This document shows positions 8,501 to 14,811 of a DNA stretch of 28,728 nt, one piece after another. Made by a program: the position numbers and the translations under genes. Origin of the DNA: an uncultured Muribaculaceae bacterium. Its GTDB lineage: Bacteria > Bacteroidota > Bacteroidia > Bacteroidales > Muribaculaceae. The stretch lies in assembly GCA_910584545.1 (NCBI GenBank), contig CAJUBC010000027.1:1-28728 (forward strand), read 5' to 3'. Each line of letters opens with the position of its first letter. The first letter of the stretch is position 1. The notes below the pieces were generated by a model, which was given only the letters and a program-made list of their open reading frames with translations, was not told the origin of the DNA and made no database searches.

Positions 8501-9192
8501 TTGAGCCGATAGAGACCGCGCGCCCTCCTTATCCCGACTGTCTGCCATGGAGCCGGCTGGCTCTGCTCGACAAAGAGAAGGAGATGGTGATGATGTATCT
8601 CTCGGCCCACCCTCTCGATCCATATTTCATGGAGATAACCTATGGGTGCAACACCACATGCGAGAACTTCAAGGATGCCGAGCGTGCTGGAAATAAGGTC
8701 ACGATGGCCGGCCTTGTGACGAAGGTGTCTACCAAAATGTCACGGAAAGGTACCGAATTCTCCATCATAGAACTTGAGGATTTCAGCGGCAAGGCGGAAA
8801 TCCGTCTATTCGGACGAAATCACCAGAACCTGAAGGATAAATTTCACGAAGGGGAGCCGGTATATCTGAAGATAAGCTATATGGAGAGCCGTTTCAATCC
8901 GGACAGAGTCGACGTAAGTTTCGATGAAATACACCCGCTGGAGGATATGAAAGGTAAGATTGCAAACGCAATCATGCTATTCATGGATACACAATATAAA
9001 GACAGGGACTTTTTCGAGTCAATCATCGATCTGAAAGACAGATCTCGTCCCGGAGACCTTTACATCGACCTGATAGACCCAGCCAACAAACGCAATGTAC
9101 GGGTACATGCAAGAAAGAAGATTCCATTGAACAAGGAACTTGTTGATCTGCTTGATAACAATGGAATCCGCTTTAAGATGGCGACGGTGTGA
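5506..9192 (+). CDS. dnaE: DNA polymerase III alpha subunit (replicative polymerase)
   Basis: DnaE is the catalytic subunit of the chromosomal replicase; at 1228 residues it is normal for Bacteroidota DnaE1. The N-terminal PHP domain (1-~280) shows HLHVHS, LLDG, TDHGN, CE at 76-77, H97, C147 and NDVHF. Candidate metal ligands H10, H12, D19, H44, E77, H97, C147, D224 and H226 are all present, unlike E. coli DnaE where several are lost. The polymerase core has GPGRGSAAGS and the catalytic PDIDVDF (465-471, D466 and D468) with a third acid at D632 in MDFLGLKTL. The clamp-binding motif QMSLFG begins at Q992. A C-terminal OB fold (VTMAGLVTKV...) follows. It is transcribed from its own promoter, and thioredoxin lies 66 nt downstream on the same strand. 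Confidence 0.97.
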   Translation: MSTTPFTHLHVHSQYSLLDGKASIPELVDKAIADGMHGIALTDHGNMFGIKEFFNYVEKVNGKLPDESKFKPIFGCEMYVARDKMTDKKDKTDNGYHLIVLAKNEKGYHNLCKLVSRAWTEGYYYKPRTDREDLAAHREGLIVSSACLGGEIPQFIMHEELDKAEERILWYKETFGEDYYIELQRHQTFKENANREVFVEQTKVNEHLIRFARKHNIKLIATNDVHFTYEDDAEAHDRLICVSMQKSFYEPRLHYTKQEWLKTPEEMAEIFKDLPEAIANTQEILDKVEFYSLNHSPIMPFYEIPKEFGTEEEYRKKYTEKDLFDEFTQDENGNVVLSEEEANKKIERLGGYDKIYRIKFEADYLTKLTMDGARERYGDPIPPDVSERLKFELYIMKTMGFPGYFLIVQDFINTGRKKLGVSIGPGRGSAAGSAAAYCLGITQIDPIKYDLLFERFLNPDRISLPDIDVDFDDDGRYEVLKYVTEKYGAEKVAHIITFGTMATKMAIKDVAKVLEVPLPEANRLAKLVPDRLPDVDGKSPKVNFKNCLKYDKAFAAEKQNPDEKIRETMKYAEQLEGNIRNTGVHACGVIICRDDITDWVPVSMATDADGEKVLTTQYEGSIIEDTGLIKMDFLGLKTLSIIKEALYNIKHRHGIDLDIEKIPLDDKATFDLYCKGNTTSTFQFESPGMQNSLRSLQPSKFEDLIAMNALYRPGPMDYIPTFIARKHGEEPIEYDIPCMKKYLEETYGVTVYQEQVMLLSRQLANFTRGESDMLRKAMGKKQIDKMQKLKKKFMEQGQANGHAAETLEKIWVDWEKFASYAFNKSHATCYSWVAYQTAYLKAHYPSEYMAGVMSRNVTATDKLRKVMDECRRMGLRVLGPDINESLEKFGVNRQGDIRFGLSAIKGVGVNAVNAIIQERNTNGAFKDIYDFVERVNLSACNRGAIENLAMAGAFDCFGLRREIFVHEMFDSTWTDVLVKYGQNIQNDKNSLQMSLFGELEPIETARPPYPDCLPWSRLALLDKEKEMVMMYLSAHPLDPYFMEITYGCNTTCENFKDAERAGNKVTMAGLVTKVSTKMSRKGTEFSIIELEDFSGKAEIRLFGRNHQNLKDKFHEGEPVYLKISYMESRFNPDRVDVSFDEIHPLEDMKGKIANAIMLFMDTQYKDRDFFESIIDLKDRSRPGDLYIDLIDPANKRNVRVHARKKIPLNKELVDLLDNNGIRFKMATV

Positions 9193-9258
9193 AAACAGAG
9201 TATTGTTTACGAACCAAATAGAACGATAAATTCACTATAATCTTTAAAACAAGTAAAA

Positions 9259-9579
9259 ATGGCTATTCAATTCAATGACCAGACAGCCAAGGAAGCAATC
9301 GCTTCCGGCAAAGTAGTAGTAATCGATTTCTGGGCAACATGGTGCGGTCCCTGCATCAAGCTCGGTCCCGTGGTGGAAGAACTGGCTGAGAAGTATGCCG
9401 ACCGCGGAGTAGTGGTGGGAAAGCTCAACATCGACGAGGATTCGGAAATCGTAGCCGAAAACCGCGTACGCAACATCCCCACAGTGCTTTTCTTCAAGGA
9501 TGGTGAGGTAAAGGACCGCAGCGTGGGTCTCGTAAAACTCTCCGATCTTGAGGCTCATCTTCTTCCCCTGCTCGGTTAA
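9259..9579 (+). CDS. trxA: Thioredoxin
   Basis: This 106-residue cytoplasmic disulfide reductase has the canonical WCGPC active site (C29, C32), the buried acid in VIDFWA before it, and the cis-proline loop NIPT (P75). There is no signal peptide, so it is the cytosolic electron donor type. It may supply reducing power to enzymes such as the ribonucleotide reductase further along, but that is family knowledge rather than something the sequence shows. It starts 66 nt after dnaE with no clear promoter between them, so read-through is possible. It ends at the hairpin at 9637-9665. Confidence 0.96.
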   Translation: MAIQFNDQTAKEAIASGKVVVIDFWATWCGPCIKLGPVVEELAEKYADRGVVVGKLNIDEDSEIVAENRVRNIPTVLFFKDGEVKDRSVGLVKLSDLEAHLLPLLG

Positions 9580-9636
9580 TCCCGTTCAGACAAAGAGAAA
9601 TAAGAGGGAGCAACGCCATCTTAAGTCATTAAAATT

Positions 9637-9669
9637 CGAGGGATCTGTTTTTAACAGACCCCTCGTTTT
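9637..9669. terminator. Bidirectional intrinsic terminator between trxA and the malic enzyme gene
   Basis: A 13-bp stem has arms CGAGGGATCTGTT (9637-9649) and AACAGACCCCTCG (9653-9665) with a TTT loop and TTTT after it. There is one A-C mismatch on the plus strand, which becomes a G-U wobble in the minus-strand RNA. It separates converging genes and can serve both. Confidence 0.85.
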
Positions 9670-9688
9670 ATATGGATATGTTTAAGGT

Positions 9689-10975
9689 TCAGGCTTGTTT
9701 CACGCGCGACATGACTGCAGCGAGGAACTCACGGTATTTCTCCCAATCCGTGATCGGAGACCGTGCCACACCCGAATCCATCGCTGCTTTAGCCACGGCT
9801 GGAGCCACTGTGTAGAGCATGCGGGGATCGAATGCCTTGGGAAGAATGTAACCACGTCCGAAAACGAGATTCTCTTTCGGATATATATTCTTCACCTCTT
9901 CGGGGACAACCTCCTTGGCGAGTTTGGCGATCGCGTACGTCGCAGCGATCTTCATCTCCTCGTTGATAGCCGTCGACTGCACATCGAGTGCGCCACGGAA
10001 GATATAGGGGAATCCGAGGACGTTGTTCACCTGATTAGGATAGTCGCTGCGTCCAGTAGCCATGATGATGTCATCGCGTGTAGACATGGCGAGCTCATAG
10101 TTGATTTCTGGATTCGGGTTGGCCAGCGCGAAAATAATGGGACGGTCGGCCATCGTCAGCATCATCGCCGGAGTGAGCACATCGGCCACGCTGAGGCCTA
10201 CGAATACATCGGCTCCGACGATTGCCTCCTCAAGGGTGTGGATGTCGCGGGTGGTCGCGAACTCTCTTTTCTGCTCGTTTATGTCTGTACGGTCCGCGCG
10301 GATCACTCCCTTGGAATCACACATCACGACATTCTCACGACGTACTCCGAGACGGATATAGAGACGCGTGCAACTGATCGCAGCGGCTCCAGCACCGTTA
10401 ACCACAAGCTTAATGTCCTCAAGTTTCTTACCCTGGATCTCGACAGCATTGATGAGTCCTGCGCCGGATATGATGGCGGTTCCGTGCTGGTCGTCATGCA
10501 TGATGGGAATCTCGCACTCCTCTTTGAGTCTGGTCTCGATCTTGAAACTCTGAGGCGCCTTGATGTCCTCGAGATTGATACCGCCGAACGTAGGTTCGAG
10601 GGCCTTTACGATCTCGACCATCTTGTCGGGGTCCTCTTCATTGATTTCGATGTCGAAAGCGTCAATGCCTGCGAAAATCTTGAACAGAAGTGCTTTCCCC
10701 TCCATCACGGGCTTACCTGCAAGTGCGCCGATATTCCCAAGACCAAGAACGGCCGTTCCATTGGAAACTACTCCTACGAGATTGCCCCGGTTGGTGTAAC
10801 GGTAAGCGTCCGAGGGATTTTTCTCTATCTCGAGGCACGGGTAAGCCACACCGGGAGAATAAGCCAGCGAAAGGTCCTGCTGGGTAGTGTAAGGTTTTGT
10901 CGGGAGCACTGTTGTCTTTCCCGGCTGCGGATACTGATGATACTTCAGTGCGTCAGCTTCTAAGTTGTTCTGCAT
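9689..10975 (-). CDS. maeB: NAD(P)-dependent malic enzyme, stand-alone (no phosphotransacetylase domain)
   Basis: Malic enzyme decarboxylates L-malate to pyruvate with reduction of NAD(P). The 428-residue protein has the N-terminal malic domain (YSPGVA around Y39; K94 in the MEGKALL segment), the metal site LED at 135-137 and HDDQHGT at 160-166, and a Rossmann GAGAAA at 194-199. The Bacteroidota MaeB proteins I know are about 760 residues, with a phosphotransacetylase-like domain fused at the C-terminus. This one stops after TDWEKYREFLAAVMSRVKQA, at the domain junction, and no remnant of the second domain follows before the terminator. It is transcribed alone and converges on trxA. Cofactor choice cannot be read from the sequence. 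Confidence 0.93.
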   Translation of the reverse strand: MQNNLEADALKYHQYPQPGKTTVLPTKPYTTQQDLSLAYSPGVAYPCLEIEKNPSDAYRYTNRGNLVGVVSNGTAVLGLGNIGALAGKPVMEGKALLFKIFAGIDAFDIEINEEDPDKMVEIVKALEPTFGGINLEDIKAPQSFKIETRLKEECEIPIMHDDQHGTAIISGAGLINAVEIQGKKLEDIKLVVNGAGAAAISCTRLYIRLGVRRENVVMCDSKGVIRADRTDINEQKREFATTRDIHTLEEAIVGADVFVGLSVADVLTPAMMLTMADRPIIFALANPNPEINYELAMSTRDDIIMATGRSDYPNQVNNVLGFPYIFRGALDVQSTAINEEMKIAATYAIAKLAKEVVPEEVKNIYPKENLVFGRGYILPKAFDPRMLYTVAPAVAKAAMDSGVARSPITDWEKYREFLAAVMSRVKQA

Positions 10976-11118
10976 GGTATAATGTTTATCTCCTCATGAT
11001 TACAATGTAGATCAATATACATCAAGAGGTTACAATTAATAATTTCTATAAATTGGAGATTCGGGAAATCGAATCGACCGTTTTATACATATTCCTTTCG
11101 GAAATACGTTACAAAGAT

Positions 11119-12381
11119 ATGAAAAATTTGGATTCATTGCCGCAAGATTTTTATGAATATGTTGAAAAAAATATTTTCAGCGATTGCGACAGCCTGATTT
11201 TGAAAGACCGTGACAAGGATTATCCGTTCCCTGTAACGCTGGCGATAACCCAGATCAGGTGTAGGAGGAAGACGGTATCCAAACTTTCATGGCTCAACTG
11301 CTACCGAGGATTTATCTATCCATGTGAGCAAGTTGCCGAGCAGTCCACGCATCAGTCTGTGGCATTGTATCACGCAATGCTTGCGGGAAGCGGCAAACGT
11401 ATTGCCGACCTCACGGCTGGCCTGGGTGTTGACGCCTTCACAATGGCATTCATATCCGAAAAAGTGACTGCAGTGGAATATGATCCATTGCGGGCCGCAG
11501 CCATCCGGCATAATGCAGACGTAATCAATATTGACAATCTGACAGTTGTCCATGCCGACTGCACGGAATGGATTCGGACCGCGCCGGAGTTTGATGTGGT
11601 TTTCATTGATCCGGCACGCAGGGATGACACAGGTGCAAGAACCTTCCGGCTCTCCGACTCATTACCAAACGTGGTTGGATTTCGCCATGAGATCCTGTCG
11701 AAGACAAAGCTATTGATTGTAAAGGCCTCCCCTTTCCTCGACATAACAAGTGTTGTAAGGGAAATGCCGGAAACTAAAGAGATTCATCTTGTGTGCGTAA
11801 AAGGGGAATGCAAGGAAGTGCTTGTCATAATGCCCGGCAAGATCCAGGAACAGACGTACAGATCTGATGATGTGACAGTAAAAATCGTGGATCTGTCTCA
11901 CGAGGTGGATTCCAATCGGATCAGAGCCGGTGCTGAGCCGGGTATCATCAGCTCTTTCGAGTGCAGTCTTTCTGAAACCTGGAACAAGGGCGCTCCAATA
12001 GCGGATGGTGAGGACATTGTTCCCGGTCATTATATATGTGACCCTAATGCCGGAATACACAAAATAGGAGCCGGCTCAAGACTATGCAGGGACTTTCCCG
12101 GTCTAAAGCGTCTGGGGCCCAATACCGACCTTTATGTCAGTCCTGTCTATAACGATGAGTTTCCAGGGAGAATTTTCAGGATAGACCGTCAGACGGACAA
12201 AAAATATATGAAAAGCCTTAAAGGAGAGGGGAGATCAGTCATTACAAGAAATTATCCGCTCCAGGCATCGAAACTGAAGGCATCATTGGGATTGCGTGAA
12301 GATGACTCCAAATTTATAATAGGCATGCGGATGGGCAACAATGACAAGACCATTATTCTCGACTGCACACGTATCAAATAA
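11119..12381 (+). CDS. Class I SAM-dependent methyltransferase with THUMP-like C-terminal region
   Basis: This is a predicted methyltransferase of a family common in Bacteroidota; substrate unknown, probably RNA given the THUMP-like tail. In 420-residue numbering the SAM motif LTAGLGVD is at 98-105, the acidic loop EYD at 120-122, and the conserved DPARRD at 164-169. I chose the ATG at 11119. The frame can be extended to 11053 only by using a TTG, and the extra 22 residues look unlike the family. The gene is 143 nt from the divergent malic enzyme start. I see no clear consensus promoter. Confidence 0.8.
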   Translation: MKNLDSLPQDFYEYVEKNIFSDCDSLILKDRDKDYPFPVTLAITQIRCRRKTVSKLSWLNCYRGFIYPCEQVAEQSTHQSVALYHAMLAGSGKRIADLTAGLGVDAFTMAFISEKVTAVEYDPLRAAAIRHNADVINIDNLTVVHADCTEWIRTAPEFDVVFIDPARRDDTGARTFRLSDSLPNVVGFRHEILSKTKLLIVKASPFLDITSVVREMPETKEIHLVCVKGECKEVLVIMPGKIQEQTYRSDDVTVKIVDLSHEVDSNRIRAGAEPGIISSFECSLSETWNKGAPIADGEDIVPGHYICDPNAGIHKIGAGSRLCRDFPGLKRLGPNTDLYVSPVYNDEFPGRIFRIDRQTDKKYMKSLKGEGRSVITRNYPLQASKLKASLGLREDDSKFIIGMRMGNNDKTIILDCTRIK

Positions 12382-12427
12382 AATTTGGAATAAAATTTGT
12401 TATGTCATAAGGACATTGTTTGTTGTT

Positions 12428-12435
12428 TATATTTG
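12428..12435 (+). promoter_or_regulatory. Possible -7 element of the TPR-protein gene
   Basis: TATATTTG fits TAnnTTTG, about 33 nt before the ATG at 12468. No TTTG lies at the right distance upstream (the nearest is 28 nt away), so only half of the promoter is supported. Confidence 0.4.
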
Positions 12436-12467
12436 AAAACAGCTTTTAATAAAGCCATAAGAATTGT

Positions 12468-14663
12468 ATGTCAGATTATAAAAACATTAAGGAGATGCAT
12501 CGGGAGGTATTCTCCTTGCTTGATTCATATAAGGTGGGTGGTGCCCTCAATGTAGCCGAGAATATGTCGCTTGCCGTAAAACTGCCACATCACCGTGATA
12601 ATGTCAGGCAGATAAGGGAGACCTATAAATATATGGTCCATTATCTTCTTGAGGGTGTGGCCGACGCCGGGCGCGATACAATGTACGCCGATATATCGGA
12701 ACAGATCCGCACCATCGCAGATGCATCACTTCGCGAGGCAAAAGCCCTCGACAGTCCTGACCTCTATTCCTCTACCCTGAGACTCGCCAGACTTAAGAAA
12801 TTCAACCTTCCGGGAATGATAGCTGATTTCAACTCACTCGGTATGGAAATGTCTCTTGCCGAGTCAGCCGGGTCTGATCTGTCAGAGTACCGCAGGCATC
12901 GGGAAACGGCTCTGCAGGATATATTCTCTTCCCTTCTTGTTTCCTACGGCGCCAAGGATGACTATAGGGAGGTTGTACGTTTCCTTATGGATGCTGACGC
13001 GGACAGCATACTTGCCGCTCAGGTGGTCAGCGCCATGACCCTGTCTCTTATCATCCTTTTCGACGGTCCGAAACTCGAAGCACTGATTGAGCTTTACAAT
13101 CATTACGATTCGACAGGCGACGAGAAGATGTCGGCAAGAACCCTTGCAGGCGTGATATTCGCGATCTATGCCTCTCCGAAGAGAGTCATGGATAATCCTG
13201 CTATTGTGAGACAGCTCGATATGTGGCAGGATTCCATCATGACCTACCGTCGCCTGAGGGAGACCGTGAGGGTTATAATCGGTACTCGCGACACGGAGAG
13301 AGTCACTGCTAAAATGAGGGAGGAAGTTATGCCGGAACTTATGAAGATGCGTCCCGACATAATGAAGACCATGCAGAACCTCAGCGAAAGCCCGGCCGAT
13401 CTGGAGAGCGCGTTGCTCGAGAACAATCCCGAATGGGAGGAGCGGCTTGAGAAAAGCGGTATAACCCGTAAGATGCAGGAGCTGTCGGAGATGCAGAATG
13501 ACGGTGCAGACTTGCTCATGGTGACTTTCTCCAATCTGAAACAGTTCCCTTTCTTCAACGTTGCCGCCAACTGGTTTCTGCCTTACAGCCCCGTCCATAC
13601 TTCGATAAATGTCCCGGAAGAGAGCCGGGAAGCTATGATGAACCTCCTCTCGCTTGGAGGAGTAATTTCGGATTCCGACAAATACTCGCTATCTCTTGCA
13701 CTCGGGCAGATGCCGGCAGCGCAGCGCGACATGATGCTCGGCCAGTTCTCAGCTCAGTTCAACCAGATGTCGGAAGAGATCAAGGAGAGACAGTTCAAAT
13801 CATCCACACCGGTCTTCGACTCAGAGATACTGATGGTGATCCGCGATATGTACCGCTTCTTCAAGCTTTTCAGGAATCGATCGCAGTTGCCGGACCCGTT
13901 CGGCCGTCCGTTCGACTTTCTGTCTATACCGATAGTCGGGAAAATGATGGAGGATGATGAAGTATTGAGAATCGCCGCAGAGTTTTATTTCAAACGAGGC
14001 TATTATTCCGAGGCTCTTCCTCTTCTCGAATCCGTACTTGAGTCTTATCCTCAGGAAGTGTCGCTCCTTGAGAAGATAGGATACTGCCATCAGATTCTCG
14101 GCAGTTTTGAACAGGCGCGAGATGCATTCATGAAAGCGGAATTGCTGCACAATCCGAGTCAATGGCTATTGAGGAAGCTCGCGTTTGTCAACCGCCAGCT
14201 CGGCAACTATGAAGAGGCCATAAAATACCATACCGCCGCATTGGAGAAGGAACCCGATTCCGTCCAGCTGTTGACCGGTCTCGGCACCACGCTTCTCGCA
14301 AAGGGTGACACTGCCTCGGCTCTCCGCAATTTCTACCATGCCAACTATGTCCAGCCGGATGCTCCGTCTATTATGAGGCTTGTTGCACGAGCGGAATTGC
14401 TCAACGGCAATTTCGCAAAAAGTGCCGATTACTACTTACGTATCCCCGAGAATGAGAGGACCGACAGGGACTGGATCGGTGCGGGCCATGCAGAGATGGT
14501 TCAAGGACATTACCGTAATGCCTTTGACTACTATTCAAAGGCATTTGAGGCAAACGCGAACGACTTCGAGAAAATATTCCTATCAGATATGCAGTTGCTC
14601 GAACCTCTCGGTTATGACGTGAAGGCCGGCCGAATCATCGCCGACAAACTCCTATATCCCTGA
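12468..14663 (+). CDS. Large cytoplasmic tetratricopeptide-repeat protein, function unknown
   Basis: The 731-residue protein has no signal peptide, no membrane segment and no catalytic motif that I recognise. Residues 1-~500 are mostly helical and strongly charged, with Met-rich segments around 280-350. From about residue 503 to 706 roughly six TPR units follow, for example YYSEALPLLE, SFEQARDAFMKAE, NYEEAIKYHTAALEKEP and HYRNAFDYYSKAFEANA. TPRs normally bind proteins, so a scaffold or chaperone role is plausible but unproven. It lies 86 nt after the methyltransferase gene and 148 nt before the ribonucleotide reductase gene, each gap having its own promoter-like signal, so it is probably not tightly coupled to either. 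Confidence 0.8.
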   Translation: MSDYKNIKEMHREVFSLLDSYKVGGALNVAENMSLAVKLPHHRDNVRQIRETYKYMVHYLLEGVADAGRDTMYADISEQIRTIADASLREAKALDSPDLYSSTLRLARLKKFNLPGMIADFNSLGMEMSLAESAGSDLSEYRRHRETALQDIFSSLLVSYGAKDDYREVVRFLMDADADSILAAQVVSAMTLSLIILFDGPKLEALIELYNHYDSTGDEKMSARTLAGVIFAIYASPKRVMDNPAIVRQLDMWQDSIMTYRRLRETVRVIIGTRDTERVTAKMREEVMPELMKMRPDIMKTMQNLSESPADLESALLENNPEWEERLEKSGITRKMQELSEMQNDGADLLMVTFSNLKQFPFFNVAANWFLPYSPVHTSINVPEESREAMMNLLSLGGVISDSDKYSLSLALGQMPAAQRDMMLGQFSAQFNQMSEEIKERQFKSSTPVFDSEILMVIRDMYRFFKLFRNRSQLPDPFGRPFDFLSIPIVGKMMEDDEVLRIAAEFYFKRGYYSEALPLLESVLESYPQEVSLLEKIGYCHQILGSFEQARDAFMKAELLHNPSQWLLRKLAFVNRQLGNYEEAIKYHTAALEKEPDSVQLLTGLGTTLLAKGDTASALRNFYHANYVQPDAPSIMRLVARAELLNGNFAKSADYYLRIPENERTDRDWIGAGHAEMVQGHYRNAFDYYSKAFEANANDFEKIFLSDMQLLEPLGYDVKAGRIIADKLLYP

Positions 14664-14718
14664 TAACAGATAAGGTCCAGAAGTTGTCTACATCGGTTGA
14701 CATTTAAGCGTTAAAGAT

Positions 14719-14749
14719 TTTGATTATTGGATTTTTTTGGCGAACTTTG
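14719..14749 (+). promoter_or_regulatory. Probable promoter of the ribonucleotide reductase gene
   Basis: TTTG (14719-14722), 19 nt, then GAACTTTG (14742-14749) matches the Bacteroidota consensus except for the first T of the -7 element. The expected leader of about 55 nt is too short for a cobalamin riboswitch. Confidence 0.5.
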
Positions 14750-14811
14750 CAAAACCTACGAACAAATAAGTTTCCCCAAAAGTAAAATCCAATTCCACTT
14801 AATAATACCCG

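Noticed and set aside
9695..10963. 422-codon open frame antisense to the malic enzyme gene
   Set aside because: It mirrors the malic enzyme gene almost end to end; codon bias often leaves the opposite frame open. The protein has no recognisable domain, while the minus-strand frame is an unmistakable enzyme.
11053..11118. Longer start for the SAM methyltransferase
   Set aside because: It needs a TTG codon, and the added 22 residues do not fit the family; ATG 11119 is preferred.
14664..14811. Possible cobalamin riboswitch ahead of the B12-dependent reductase
   Set aside because: The gap is 148 nt and the likely leader about 55 nt; I see no B12-box-like conserved core.
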